Positions 17,511-26,448 of a DNA stretch of 44,560 bases are shown piece by piece. The translations under genes and the position numbers were made by a program. Position 1 is the first letter of the stretch. Each line of letters opens with the position of its first letter. The notes under the pieces are model-generated. The model was not told the origin of the DNA. It worked only from the letters and a program-made list of their open reading frames with translations, and did no database searches. Source of the DNA: Dolichospermum sp. UHCC 0259 (GTDB lineage Bacteria > Cyanobacteriota > Cyanobacteriia > Cyanobacteriales > Nostocaceae). The stretch lies in assembly GCF_009711935.1 (NCBI RefSeq), contig NZ_VIKX01000223.1, positions 1 through 44,560 of the forward strand. Reading direction: 5' to 3'.

Positions 17511-18191
17511 CTAATCCAAATTAAATTCTATAAATTCCGGTAATCCTGGATATACCATATTCCGATCTATGGCTGAGAAAATCTTATTATTAGTATCAGG
17601 AGAATTTAAACAGCGACAAACTAATTGTGCAACATCAGCCCGATGAATAGTACCTACAATCTGGGAATTTTCAGTGATAATTCCGTTGTTGGTTGCTGGT
17701 TCTGATTTTAAACCACCAGGACGGATAATTGTATAGTTAAGTCCGCTGGCAATTAAATATTGTTCTGCTTTTTCTTTTTCAATTAAAACTGGTTTGAGTG
17801 CTGATAAAGCTTGGGGAGGTAAAGCCACTACACTATCACCACTACCAATAGAAGTCTCGAGAATAAACTTTTGGACTCCCGCTTTAACTGCGGCATCAAT
17901 GAGGTTTTTATTGCCAATATAATCAGGTTTGATATTATCTGTAGGTAAACCACCTAATGTACTGATAACGGCTTGAATAGGTTCATTTCCTAAAATCGCC
18001 TGTTCAACATCAGCCACATTTAGCGCATCTCCTAAAACTGGATGAATACCCATTGCTTTTGCTTCCAGTGCGGCTGATTCTGTTCTCAAAAGGGCTTTAA
18101 CTTGAATTTGTTGTGCCGTCAAATATTTAGCGATTTCTTGGCCAACACCGCGACTAGCACCAGCTAGAAAAATGGAAGATGTGATTGACAT
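17511..18191 (-). CDS. NAD(P)-binding atypical short-chain reductase (NmrA-like)
   Basis: A 226-residue Rossmann-fold protein. The dinucleotide motif FLAGASRGVGQEIAKYL is at the N-terminus, followed by VKALLRTESAALEAKAMGIH, VLGDALNVADVEQAI and AVISTLGG. The YxxxK of classical SDRs is not evident; EKEKAEQYLIASGLNYTIIR is the phrase typical of NmrA/atypical SDR proteins. Members include redox sensors and plastid-type reductases. The substrate is unknown. The gene stands between the kinase (convergent) and a secreted unknown in the same direction. Confidence 0.85.
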   Translation of the reverse strand: MSITSSIFLAGASRGVGQEIAKYLTAQQIQVKALLRTESAALEAKAMGIHPVLGDALNVADVEQAILGNEPIQAVISTLGGLPTDNIKPDYIGNKNLIDAAVKAGVQKFILETSIGSGDSVVALPPQALSALKPVLIEKEKAEQYLIASGLNYTIIRPGGLKSEPATNNGIITENSQIVGTIHRADVAQLVCRCLNSPDTNNKIFSAIDRNMVYPGLPEFIEFNLD

Positions 18192-18243
18192 AATTAGTCT
18201 ATAAAAAAGATGCTATATTTACATTTAGCACAAAATCGTCGTT

Positions 18244-18771
18244 TTAGAATGGGACTATTTCAAAGGCAAAAGTACCAATTAAACGTTCATCAATATAGAC
18301 TTCTATTTGATGTTGACCCAAAGGATCTCCAGGAGAAATAGTCCAAAAATTTTCAATTACACCATTAACAGGTGTTACTGTACGGGTGGAAGTTGCTGTT
18401 TTTCCATCTTTGGATATGGAGAAATTTTTATTATTTTCTGTTGTCCAAGTTTCGGGAGCTTGTGGTAAAATTAAAACTTCGCGCCATTTGACTTTACCTT
18501 GATAATTGTCAAGTGTAATTCTCCAACCATAAGCATCACCTTCTTTTAACGGAACTGTAGTTGTTGGAAAAAAATTAACTTTCCCTTCTGAGTTAACTAT
18601 CTTCACACCAAATTCACTCTTATTAACAACTATTTGCTGATTAATAATTGGTTGATCATAATTTTTTGTACTTGTCGCTAAAGCCATCTCAGACTTATGG
18701 AAAGCCGGAGTTATCAGCGGCAATATCAAAGAAGCTGAAACTAATAAAAAATGGAAATTTATAATTTTCAT
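18244..18771 (-). CDS. Secreted protein of unknown function (possibly DUF3859-like)
   Basis: A 175-residue protein with an N-terminal hydrophobic signal (MKIINFHFLLVSASLILPLI, probable cleavage shortly after). The mature part is beta-rich: FGVKIVNSEGKVNFFPTTTV, GDAYGWRITLDN, VKWREVLILPQAPETW, then GVIENFWTISPGDPLGQHQI and EVYIDERLIGTFAFEIVPF. The arrangement (G-x-K/R-I opening, GDAYGWR turn, tryptophan strand, final FEI strand) resembles an Ig-like DUF3859 domain from memory; this needs a profile search. Probably periplasmic. It may be cotranscribed with the reductase 52 nt downstream. Confidence 0.72.
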   Translation of the reverse strand: MKIINFHFLLVSASLILPLITPAFHKSEMALATSTKNYDQPIINQQIVVNKSEFGVKIVNSEGKVNFFPTTTVPLKEGDAYGWRITLDNYQGKVKWREVLILPQAPETWTTENNKNFSISKDGKTATSTRTVTPVNGVIENFWTISPGDPLGQHQIEVYIDERLIGTFAFEIVPF

Positions 18772-18792
18772 AAACTCTATTTTCTAGTAAAT

Positions 18793-18823
18793 AAGTAGGA
18801 TACAAAATGTATATATCCTACTT
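18793..18823. terminator. Inverted repeat AAGTAGGATA...TATCCTACTT
   Basis: Perfect 10-bp arms with an 11-nt loop, between the 112-aa gene stop (18847) and the secreted-protein start (18771), both minus strand. It could terminate the former; no clear T-run follows on the minus strand. Confidence 0.45.
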
Positions 18824-18846
18824 GAAAAAAGTATTTTTGGCAATAG

Positions 18847-19185
18847 TTAATCTTCATCAAGTGCAGGTAAAAATTCTTCAAATTGCCACAATTGATCTTT
18901 CTTTTCTAGAAACCAAATGCGAGTTTCTGTGGTTAATTTACCCCAAATGACATCAACAGGAACATGGGGAGAAGCATATTGAAACTCTTCACCAATAATT
19001 CTGAGATTATCCTCTATATTTCGAGGAATACCAAAATCTTCCCAATCAATTTTGACATTTCTGCCGGTAACTCCCGCAGTCGGATCAAAAACTAATTGTG
19101 CGGTTCTGATTAAATCAGCAAAGTGTTGTGCTTTTAGTCCAATTATTTCTTGGATTTGAGGTGATTGTTGAGGATCTTGAGACAT
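18847..19185 (-). CDS. Conserved cyanobacterial protein of unknown function
   Basis: A 112-residue acidic soluble protein I do not recognise. It has an amphipathic N-terminal helix (QIQEIIGLKAQHFADLIRTA), a central DWEDFGIPRNIEDNLRIIGE segment, and a C-terminal strand/helix ending FEEFLPALDED. No signal peptide, membrane segment or cysteine is present. Coding use and the clean start (ATG preceded by a gap of about 110 nt to the next gene) support it as real. Confidence 0.7.
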   Translation of the reverse strand: MSQDPQQSPQIQEIIGLKAQHFADLIRTAQLVFDPTAGVTGRNVKIDWEDFGIPRNIEDNLRIIGEEFQYASPHVPVDVIWGKLTTETRIWFLEKKDQLWQFEEFLPALDED

Positions 19186-19296
19186 TTTCGCTGGAGTTGT
19201 GTAGATGTTTAATTTAGAAAAATTACTGCCAGAGATGATCCCAGTATTCCTATTTTAGCTCAAAAAATCCACAAGAAATCAATATTTTCAAGTTAA

Positions 19297-19662
19297 TTAT
19301 GCAATTTCTACAAAAACTGTAACTGCGGCTACAGCTATCAACATTTCATCATTTTTATCGTTGAGAGAAGCAATTGCTAAACCATCAACTACCATTCCTC
19401 CTGCTTCTAAGATGAGGGTTTTTTGACCAAAGGGAAGAACAGCTAATACTTCTGCTTCTCGTACCTGTTCGGGATACGGAACTGCAACTTTGACTTCAAT
19501 AATCATTTCATGAGGATCTTTTAACCCCGCTACTTCCATAATACCAAGAAGAGCATTATGGGCAATGGCATTCCTAACTGCTCTTGCTGCTGCTACCGTT
19601 GGTTCTTGTCCGTGCTGGTCTACACCCATTCCCATTTCAATAATAAACCGTTTTAGTGGCAT
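19297..19662 (-). CDS. Lin0512 family protein
   Basis: A 121-residue protein matching the small Lin0512 family (TIGR02058-type) by its phrases: N-terminal KRFIIEMGMGVDQHGQEPT, then AAARAVRNAIAHNALLGI, VKVAVPYPEQVREAEVLAVL, and the glycine-rich GQKTLILEAGGMVVDGLAIA. The family is widespread and uncharacterised; the internal symmetry suggests a small oligomer. Length is normal. It is followed by the 112-aa gene after 111 nt in the same direction. Confidence 0.85.
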   Translation of the reverse strand: MPLKRFIIEMGMGVDQHGQEPTVAAARAVRNAIAHNALLGIMEVAGLKDPHEMIIEVKVAVPYPEQVREAEVLAVLPFGQKTLILEAGGMVVDGLAIASLNDKNDEMLIAVAAVTVFVEIA

Positions 19663-20139
19663 AAGTTTTTTTGTAAATTTTATACTTTTTACTTTATTGT
19701 TTTATATTATACATTTTAAACCAATAGAAATTTAGAAATTAGTTCTATTAGTTGTTATATTGCCGACAAATTGACAATTCCTGTGAGTGTAGCAGCAAAA
19801 ATAAATACTGATTACAGAAAAACTAGGATATTGGAAGCTGCTGTTATTTAACAGCTTATTAGCTTGTGTAAGTGTCAAGAAATTTTTACTCCAGTTCAAA
19901 TATAATTATGGCAACGCTGACATCTTTATACAGGAATACTGCGATATTTACTATTTAGCCGTGTTTGATCAAATACTATTTACTAGGATTCATTTTTAAC
20001 TAGTGTCAGTTAAGAAAGTGTCACTTCCTACACTAGCCATTTGATTTTAAAAGAGATATCCTTAGTAAATGCAAGGAGTGATACCACTTCATCTGATATT
20101 TGTTACAGTTTTCCTGGCGCTGCTTATACTTTCTGTTAT

Positions 20140-20167
20140 TTGAGTCGCAGGTTTCAAATGTTACAAT
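20140..20167 (+). promoter_or_regulatory. Promoter-like TTGAGT-N16-TACAAT
   Basis: TTGAGT at 20140-20145 and TACAAT at 20162-20167 with a 16-nt spacer. The predicted start is near 20174. The terminator follows within about 55 nt, so this would drive a short non-coding RNA rather than the distant pentapeptide gene. Confidence 0.45.
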
Positions 20168-20173
20168 AGTAGT

Positions 20174-20229
20174 GAATTGGTAGAAAGTTATACGGGGAAC
20201 GCTTGGGTTAAAAACTCAGGCGTTTTTTA
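20174..20229 (+). ncRNA. Candidate small RNA (~55 nt)
   Basis: Predicted from a promoter directly upstream and an intrinsic terminator at its 3' end. The transcript has an unpaired A/G-rich 5' part (about 24 nt) and one terminal stem. No family such as Yfr1 was recognised: the Yfr1 ACTCCTCACAC core is absent. Expression is not shown by sequence alone. Confidence 0.35.
20198..20228 (+). terminator. Intrinsic terminator of the candidate small RNA
   Basis: AACGCTTGGGTT pairs with AACTCAGGCGTT (G-U pairs allowed) around an AAA loop, followed by a run of six T (20223-20228). This is the most canonical terminator in the window, yet no protein gene lies before it. Confidence 0.65.
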
Positions 20230-20392
20230 TGTGTCAAATAGCTGCACTTCCAAAAATAGTATTAATTTATTTAGTGCCTAATAATACTATTTAGATTTTG
20301 TATGGGCAAAAATTTTTGTGCGGAGAAAACACCAACAAATAATTTAAGCAGTATTCTGAGGATAGAGGTTTTGTTACTCAAGTAGGTTAGAT

Positions 20393-20761
20393 ATGGAAAC
20401 TGAGGAACTAAAACGGCGTTATCTTGCAGGTGAAACATATTTTGTTTCTGCTCAACTAATCAAGGCTAAACTAATTAATGCTTATTTACCAGGGATTAAT
20501 TTATGGGGAGCAGATTTAAGTGAAGCTAACTTAGCTAAAGCTAAACTTTGGGGAGCAGATTTGAGTAGAGCAAATTTAGCCAAGGCAAATTTGACAAGAG
20601 CAAATTTATCCGGTGTTAATCTTACTGAAGCAAATCTTAGAGGTGCTAAACTGCATTATACCAAGTTGTATGGTGCCAATTTAAATCGCGCATATTATGA
20701 TGAAAGCACCAAATTTCCGAAGAATTTTGATCCTCTTATTCACAATATGCAAAAGTTGTAA
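20393..20761 (+). CDS. Pentapeptide-repeat protein
   Basis: A 122-residue protein. From about residue 28 to 102 it consists of A(D/N)LXX pentapeptides (INLWGADLSEANLAKAKLWG, ADLSRANLAKANLTRANLSG, ANLRGAKL), which form a right-handed quadrilateral beta-helix. A short N-terminal helix (TEELKRRYLAGETYF) and a C-terminal DESTKFPKNFDP cap are typical of cyanobacterial members. There is no signal peptide, so it is probably cytoplasmic. Such proteins are numerous in cyanobacteria and mostly of unknown role. Confidence 0.9.
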   Translation: METEELKRRYLAGETYFVSAQLIKAKLINAYLPGINLWGADLSEANLAKAKLWGADLSRANLAKANLTRANLSGVNLTEANLRGAKLHYTKLYGANLNRAYYDESTKFPKNFDPLIHNMQKL

Positions 20762-20856
20762 TTACAGCAGGAGTCAGGGGTAAAACTGGCTTACTGTCTA
20801 GCTTTGAATTCTGTACCTCATTAATCTGCAATTTGCTGCAATTCTGTAATTGTCAA

Positions 20857-21672
20857 TTAGTCTTCTGCTGGTGCTGGTATGGGGAATATTTCTCCAGCTA
20901 AATATGAGGAAAAATGCTTTTGAAAATAAAGCCAAGATGTCATATCTTCTCCCTCAATATAACTTTTTGGGGCTGCTTTATATAATGGAACGCGAGTGTT
21001 AATTTCCTGTTGTAAAATTGGATGTAATTCTGTTAATCCACTAACTTTTTTACCTGTAGCACTATAGATTAAATAACCAGGACGTTCACCCATTTTCATC
21101 CAAGGCAACCATTGACCCATTCTATCCCAAGATATGCTTAATTGTGTAACTGAATTTAATTGTGAATTTTCTAAATCTGCTGTAGGAACAGAGATTTTAA
21201 ATAATTCTGCTGCTTGATAAATTACTCCTGGACAATAATCAGCAAATTCGGGTTTTTCGGCTAAAGGGTTGGGATAATTAGGAAAGATATCAAATACAAA
21301 ATTAGTTTTTTCTCCGTCTAATTGCACAGGTATTTGACCTTTAAATTTACCCTGAACAGGACTATTGGCAACGTGCATAATGGTGACTGTTTCCTGTGTC
21401 CAAGGATTCTCCCATTTATGTAAAATCTCTTTGGTTTCTGGGTTGAGGTAATAGGTTAATTCTCTAGAAGTAAAATCCCAACTACCTTCACCTATGGGTA
21501 TACACCGACTCACACTCATTCCCACAATTTTAAATAATAATTGTCGTTTTTCTCCAGGAATAAAACTATAAATATTTCCTGTCCAACTTAAAAAAATCGA
21601 CTCGTTGGTATCTAGAGAAGCACGGGTTTTAATCCACTGCTGAACATCTACTAATTTAGTTTGGTCTATCAT
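20857..21672 (-). CDS. DUF1838-like family protein
   Basis: A 271-residue soluble protein. Repeated tryptophan/aromatic phrases such as SIFLSWTGNIYSFIPGEKRQ, FKIVGMSVSRC, SWDFTSRELTYYLNPETKEI and LHKWENPWTQETVTIMHVAN match the DUF1838 pattern (bacterial proteins, several in polycyclic-compound gene neighbourhoods). The C-terminus has AAPKSYIEGEDMTSWLYFQK. No cofactor motif is visible. It lies alone between the pentapeptide gene (convergent) and the RND pump. Confidence 0.75.
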   Translation of the reverse strand: MIDQTKLVDVQQWIKTRASLDTNESIFLSWTGNIYSFIPGEKRQLLFKIVGMSVSRCIPIGEGSWDFTSRELTYYLNPETKEILHKWENPWTQETVTIMHVANSPVQGKFKGQIPVQLDGEKTNFVFDIFPNYPNPLAEKPEFADYCPGVIYQAAELFKISVPTADLENSQLNSVTQLSISWDRMGQWLPWMKMGERPGYLIYSATGKKVSGLTELHPILQQEINTRVPLYKAAPKSYIEGEDMTSWLYFQKHFSSYLAGEIFPIPAPAED

Positions 21673-21740
21673 TATATATCTCCTTAAATGCTAAAACAAT
21701 TGTATTCAATGTTCTTTTTTGACTAATGTTGTGTTTACTG

Positions 21741-21864
21741 GTAGGTTGGGTTGTGGAACGTAAACGTATCCCTGCGGGACACTGCGTGAACGCGGAGCAA
21801 TCGGAACAAAACCCAACAAAATCCTTGATAATGTTGGGTTTCGCTATCGCTCAACCCAACCTAC
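21741..21864. repeat. MITE-like repeat with perfect 13-bp terminal inverted repeats
   Basis: GTAGGTTGGGTTG (21741-21753) and CAACCCAACCTAC (21852-21864) are exact inverted ends of a 124-bp element. Inner AAACCCAACA and TGTTGGGTTT form a second inverted pair. A short open frame across it is not a real gene. A shorter relative is at 44199-44277. It lies in the gap between the DUF1838-like gene and the RND permease stop. Confidence 0.8.
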
Positions 21865-21892
21865 ATTTCCTTAACCGACAAGTATTGAAATA

Positions 21893-24800
21893 CTATCTTA
21901 TTGAAACATGATCTTCTTCTTGCATTTCTAAATGGGGAGAATGATGAACTGGTTGCAAATGTTGGCGAATTGTCCCAATGATAATATACAGGATTGGCAC
22001 AATAAATAAACTTAAAAAAGTCGCTACAAACATTCCCCCAAATACAGCAGTACCAAGAGATTGACGACTTGCTGCACCTGCACCTGTAGCAGTTACTAGG
22101 GGAAAAATTCCTAACAAAGTGGAAAAAGCCGTCATAAGAATGGGACGTAAACGACCTTGTGCTGCTTCTACGGCTGCTTTGGTGATTGATAAACCTTGAC
22201 TTTCTTGTAATTGATTAGCAAATTCGACAATTAAAATTGCGTTTTTACTTGCTAAACCAATTAACATGACTAACCCAACTTGACAAAATACATCATTATT
22301 TAAACCCCGTAATGATTGTGATGCTAAAGCTCCCATAATCGCTAAAGGAACTGACAACATAATAATTAAAGGGTCAACATAATTTTCATATTGAGCAGCT
22401 AAGACTAAAAAGACGAAAAGTAATCCCAAACTAAAAATGATCGGTGCTTGTCCACCGGATTCTTTTTCCTCAGCCGCAATACCTGACCATTCATATCCCA
22501 TGCTTGTTGGTAATATCTTTTTAGCCAGTTGTTCCATAGCTAAAGTTGCTTGTCCAGAACTAGTACCAGGAGCAGGAGAACCATTAATTTCAATGGAACG
22601 AAATAAGTTGTAATGATTAATAGTTTGCGCTCCTGTTGTGGGAGTTAATTTCACCAAACTACTCAGAGGAATCATCTGATTAGTTGCAGAACGCACATTT
22701 AATAAACCAATATCATCAGGATTGGAACGAAACTGAGCATCTGCTTGAATATATACCCGATATGTGCGAGACAGAAAATTAAAATCGTTGACATATCTTG
22801 AACCCAAATAAGTTTGCAGGGTTGTAAAAATATCGTCAATGGAAACTTGTAGAGATTTGGCTTTGTTGCGGTCAACTTCAATTAGAATTTGCGGTGTATT
22901 GGCGGTAAAGGTGCTAAATACAGCTTGTAGTCCGGGGGTTTGATTTCCCTGCATCATGAACTGACCAACGGTTTGCAGCATTGAATTTAAGCTGTTAGTG
23001 CCGGCTATATCTTGTAATTGAAATTGGAAACCACTAAAACTACCTAAACCGCGAATTGCGGGGGGATTAACTGGGAAAACTCTAGCTTCGGTAATTCCTG
23101 AAAAGCTTTGTCTTAAATTACCAATAATGGCTTGTACTGATTGATTTGGTTGTTTTCGTTCGTCCCAGGATTTGAGAGTTGTGAAAATTATGCCACTGTT
23201 AGCAGTATTACCACTAAAACTAAAACCACCGATCGCAAATGTTCCTGTAACTTCGGGTAATTTCAATATTTCTGTTTCTACCTCACTCATGACTTTACTG
23301 GTGTATTTGAGTGAAGAACCTTCTGGACCTTGGATAATGGTAATGAAATAACCTTGGTCTTCGTCGGGGAGAAATGCGGTGGGTACGGTCATGTACAGCC
23401 AAGCTGTGAAACCTAATGAACCGATAAATAACAGAAGAATAATCCCCTTAATTTTTGTCAAAAACCTTAAAGAGCGCTCATATCCCCAACGCATGGCTTC
23501 TAAAAACCAGTTAATTCGACCGAATACCCAACCAAAAATCCCTCTAGGTGCGGGTCTTTGCCGTAATAATAAAGCCGAAAGAGCAGGTGTGAGGGTGAGA
23601 GCCAAAAATGTAGAAATAGTGATGGAAAAGGCAATTGTCAGGGCAAATTGTTTATAAATTTGTCCAGTTGAACCGGGGAAAAAGGCGACAGGGACAAATA
23701 CCGCCATTAATACTAGGGAAGTAGCAATTACAGCCCCTGTCAATTGGGACATAGCCAAAGAAGCGGCCTTGCGGGGTGGTATTCCTTCTTCTTGAATTAA
23801 GCGGGAGATATCTTCAACTACGATAATTGCGTCATCAACTACCATCCCAGTTGCGAGAGTTAAACCGAACATGGTTAAAGTGTTGATGGAAAAGTCAAAG
23901 GCTTTGACGAAAGCAAAAGTCCCAATTAAAGCCAGGGGAATAGTGATAACGGGAATTAAAGTAATGCGCCAATCTTGTAAGAAAATGAAGATGACAAGAA
24001 CAACTAGAGCGATCGCTTCTAATAATGTTTTTATCACTTCTGCCAGAGACTCTTCTATAATCGTAGTGGTATCAAATGCCACCTGATATTTCATCCCAGG
24101 TGGAAAGCTTTGGGACAATCGCGCCATTTCTTTTTTGACAGAATTAGCAACGGTTAAAACATTACTTCCCGGTGTCGGAAAAATCCCAATTCCTACACCT
24201 TCATTCCCCTTAAAGCGGAGAAAGGAACTATAGTTTTGAGCGCCCAATTCCGCTCTTCCCACATCTTTCAACTTAATCAAACTACCGTCAGCCGCAGTTT
24301 TAATGACTACATTGTCAAATTCCTCAACTTCCGTTAGCCTACTAACTGCCCTCAAGTCAATTTGATACATTTGACCATCAACGGCTGGCTGTTGTCCAAT
24401 TTGTCCCGCACCTACCTGTAAATTTTGTTCATTCAGGGCATTAATCACATCGTCTGTGGTTAAATTCCGACTAGCCAGTTTATTTGGGTCAAGCCATAGA
24501 CGCATTGCATAGCGACGTTCTCCAAAAATCCGCGCCTCACTGACACCTTTAATCCGCTTCAGGGCATCTACTAAATATAAATCTGCATAATTACTTAAAA
24601 AGACATTATTTAAGGCTTTATTATCACTAAACAAACCCATCGCCAACAGAATATTATTGGACTGTTTGCTCACAGTCACTCCTGTTTGCTTCACACTATC
24701 TGGTAACTGGGGTTCAGCGGAGGTGACACGGTTTTGCACATCAACGGCGGCAATATCCTTGTCCCGTGAAGCATCAAATGTGATAGTAATCGTACTACTG

Positions 24801-25060
24801 CCATCATTACTACTACTCGAAGTCATGTATTTAACGCCTTCGACACCGTTAATTTGCCGCTCTAAAATCGTCGTCACTGTACTTTCGACAATTTCCGCAC
24901 TAGCACCAACATAATTAGAACTGACGATAATCTGCGTGGGACTAATCTCTGGATACTGGGCTGTAGGCAATGTAGGAATACTGATTGCACCAACAAGTAA
25001 AATGATAATAGCGCAAACGCTGGTAAATACAGGTCGTTTAATGAAGAAATCAACAAACAT
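21893..25060 (-). CDS. RND (AcrB/HAE1-type) multidrug efflux permease
   Basis: A 1055-residue inner-membrane proton/drug antiporter, the normal length for this family. The N-terminus MFVDFFIKRPVFTSVCAIII is the HAE1 signature. Two repeats each carry six membrane segments and a large periplasmic loop. The proton-relay pair D409-D410 is in TM4 (GMVVDDAIIVVEDISRL). Helix 1 is followed by PTAQYPEISPTQIIVSSNY, and TM10-11 by LMIGLASKNAILIVEFANQL. It exports hydrophobic compounds from the periplasm or inner leaflet through an adaptor and TolC. It follows its adaptor gene; no outer-membrane channel gene is linked. Confidence 0.96.
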   Translation of the reverse strand: MFVDFFIKRPVFTSVCAIIILLVGAISIPTLPTAQYPEISPTQIIVSSNYVGASAEIVESTVTTILERQINGVEGVKYMTSSSSNDGSSTITITFDASRDKDIAAVDVQNRVTSAEPQLPDSVKQTGVTVSKQSNNILLAMGLFSDNKALNNVFLSNYADLYLVDALKRIKGVSEARIFGERRYAMRLWLDPNKLASRNLTTDDVINALNEQNLQVGAGQIGQQPAVDGQMYQIDLRAVSRLTEVEEFDNVVIKTAADGSLIKLKDVGRAELGAQNYSSFLRFKGNEGVGIGIFPTPGSNVLTVANSVKKEMARLSQSFPPGMKYQVAFDTTTIIEESLAEVIKTLLEAIALVVLVIFIFLQDWRITLIPVITIPLALIGTFAFVKAFDFSINTLTMFGLTLATGMVVDDAIIVVEDISRLIQEEGIPPRKAASLAMSQLTGAVIATSLVLMAVFVPVAFFPGSTGQIYKQFALTIAFSITISTFLALTLTPALSALLLRQRPAPRGIFGWVFGRINWFLEAMRWGYERSLRFLTKIKGIILLLFIGSLGFTAWLYMTVPTAFLPDEDQGYFITIIQGPEGSSLKYTSKVMSEVETEILKLPEVTGTFAIGGFSFSGNTANSGIIFTTLKSWDERKQPNQSVQAIIGNLRQSFSGITEARVFPVNPPAIRGLGSFSGFQFQLQDIAGTNSLNSMLQTVGQFMMQGNQTPGLQAVFSTFTANTPQILIEVDRNKAKSLQVSIDDIFTTLQTYLGSRYVNDFNFLSRTYRVYIQADAQFRSNPDDIGLLNVRSATNQMIPLSSLVKLTPTTGAQTINHYNLFRSIEINGSPAPGTSSGQATLAMEQLAKKILPTSMGYEWSGIAAEEKESGGQAPIIFSLGLLFVFLVLAAQYENYVDPLIIMLSVPLAIMGALASQSLRGLNNDVFCQVGLVMLIGLASKNAILIVEFANQLQESQGLSITKAAVEAAQGRLRPILMTAFSTLLGIFPLVTATGAGAASRQSLGTAVFGGMFVATFLSLFIVPILYIIIGTIRQHLQPVHHSPHLEMQEEDHVSIR

Positions 25061-25090
25061 AAATTAGTAATTAGTAATTGGTGATTAAAA

Positions 25091-25123
25091 AGATCCCCGA
25101 CTTCTTGAAGAAGTCGGGGATCT
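25091..25123. repeat. Perfect 33-bp palindrome between RND adaptor and permease
   Basis: AGATCCCCGACTTCTT and its exact complement flank a single central G. This is the best-preserved copy of the hairpin repeat family in the window. It lies inside the RND operon and could modulate permease expression. Confidence 0.85.
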
Positions 25124-25131
25124 CGCCATTG

Positions 25132-26448
25132 TCAATTTTCAGGAATTATTGGCAGTCCGTCTCGGAGATTTTGTACTCCTGAAACTATCAGTTTTTCATC
25201 TCGTTGTAATCCCTCAATTACTTGGTAATCATTACCTTTAATATTTCCTAACTTCACCTGTTTTTGTTTGGCGATTAATTGAGAACCACCTTCAGGAGAT
25301 TTTCCTGTTTCGGCTACAAATACAAAAGTTTCCCCAGCAATTCGAGATATTGCTGTTGTGGGAACTAGCACCCCAGAACGTTGATTCCAAATTACCTTAG
25401 CCCGAATTAATTGATCGGCTCGTAGTTGTCCATTATCATTTTCATAAAGTGCTTTAACTAATATTGATTGAGAGTTATTTGTAATATTGGGAGAAATAAA
25501 GAATATACTACTATTGCCAATAATTTTACCTTGGGCGTTAATTAATTCCACTGGTAATCCTGGGCGCAACTGTGTACCTTTTTCCAATGGCACAGGAATT
25601 TTAACTTCTAAAGGTCGGTTTTGGGTAATTGTAGCCAATGGTGTGGAAGTATTCACAAAATCCCCTACTTTAACGGGAACATCACCCACAGTTCCCGCAA
25701 AAGGAGCAGTTATTTTATAATATTGCAGTTGAATTTGTTGTTGTTTAATATTGGCATCAGCTTGTTGTAAAGATTTTTCTACCTGGGATATGGTAGCTAT
25801 TTGAGCTTGAATGCGAGAATCTATCACCCCTAGTTGGGCTTTTGCTGTTGCCAGTTTGTTAGCATATAAATCTTGAGTCTGACGAGATACAGCCCCTTGT
25901 GCAGCTAATTCAGAATAACGCTTATACTCTTGTTGGTTTAAGCGAAAATCAGCAATATTGGCTAACCGTTCTGCTTGCAAAGATTTAAGAGTAGCGCGAA
26001 CATTTTCTAGTTGCGCTTGCGAACCTTGACCAGCAGCAGATAAACTACTAACTGCGGCTTGTTGTTGTCGAGAATCTATTTGCAAAATTGCAGTCCCAGA
26101 GGAAACTGAATCTCCTGATTTCACGAATATCTGCGAAACTTGACCTTGAATTCTCGGTTGGAGATTGACAGAACGCCGCGATTCTAAGCTGGCTATATAT
26201 TCTGTACTATCTTCGACTGTACCTGTTTGTACTGGTAATAGTTTAACTTTTACCCCTGGAGGTGCAGCATTAGCCACTCCTGGACTTGGTTTTTCAGGAT
26301 TTAGCAATTTCCATGCTATCCCGCTGACACCCCCAATTAATAAGAGTGCGGCTAATAGCAACCGCGGCCACCGATTGGATTTAGTGGGGGAAGGGGGAAT
26401 TTCTTTAATATCAGTTTGAGGTTCAGGTAATGTCATGGTTGATAACAA
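25132..26448 (-). CDS. RND efflux periplasmic adaptor subunit
   Basis: A 438-residue membrane fusion protein paired with the RND permease. It has an N-terminal membrane anchor (WPRLLLAALLLIGGVSGIAW, about 27-46), lipoyl halves (SVNLQPRIQGQVSQIFVKSG and ITAPFAGTVGDVPVKVGDFV), an alpha hairpin (about 125-235) and beta-barrel/membrane-proximal domains (RPGLPVELINAQGK; VIEGLQRDEKLIVSGVQNLR). Start at Met1 or Met5. It should link the permease to an outer-membrane TolC protein encoded elsewhere. The 71-nt gap to the permease holds a palindromic repeat. Confidence 0.93.
   Translation of the reverse strand: MLSTMTLPEPQTDIKEIPPSPTKSNRWPRLLLAALLLIGGVSGIAWKLLNPEKPSPGVANAAPPGVKVKLLPVQTGTVEDSTEYIASLESRRSVNLQPRIQGQVSQIFVKSGDSVSSGTAILQIDSRQQQAAVSSLSAAGQGSQAQLENVRATLKSLQAERLANIADFRLNQQEYKRYSELAAQGAVSRQTQDLYANKLATAKAQLGVIDSRIQAQIATISQVEKSLQQADANIKQQQIQLQYYKITAPFAGTVGDVPVKVGDFVNTSTPLATITQNRPLEVKIPVPLEKGTQLRPGLPVELINAQGKIIGNSSIFFISPNITNNSQSILVKALYENDNGQLRADQLIRAKVIWNQRSGVLVPTTAISRIAGETFVFVAETGKSPEGGSQLIAKQKQVKLGNIKGNDYQVIEGLQRDEKLIVSGVQNLRDGLPIIPEN

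Larger units (their letters stand above)
19663..20392. other. Long intergenic region with a candidate small RNA
   Basis: About 730 nt between the divergent Lin0512 and pentapeptide genes. No protein gene was found. It holds a sigma-70-like promoter (20140-20167) and a strong terminator (20198-20228), which together define a short transcript. The rest is AT-rich with no recognised motif. Confidence 0.6.

Noticed and set aside
21726-21911. 61-aa plus-strand frame at 21726
   Set aside because: It is a translation of the MITE-like repeat and runs into the RND permease gene on the other strand.
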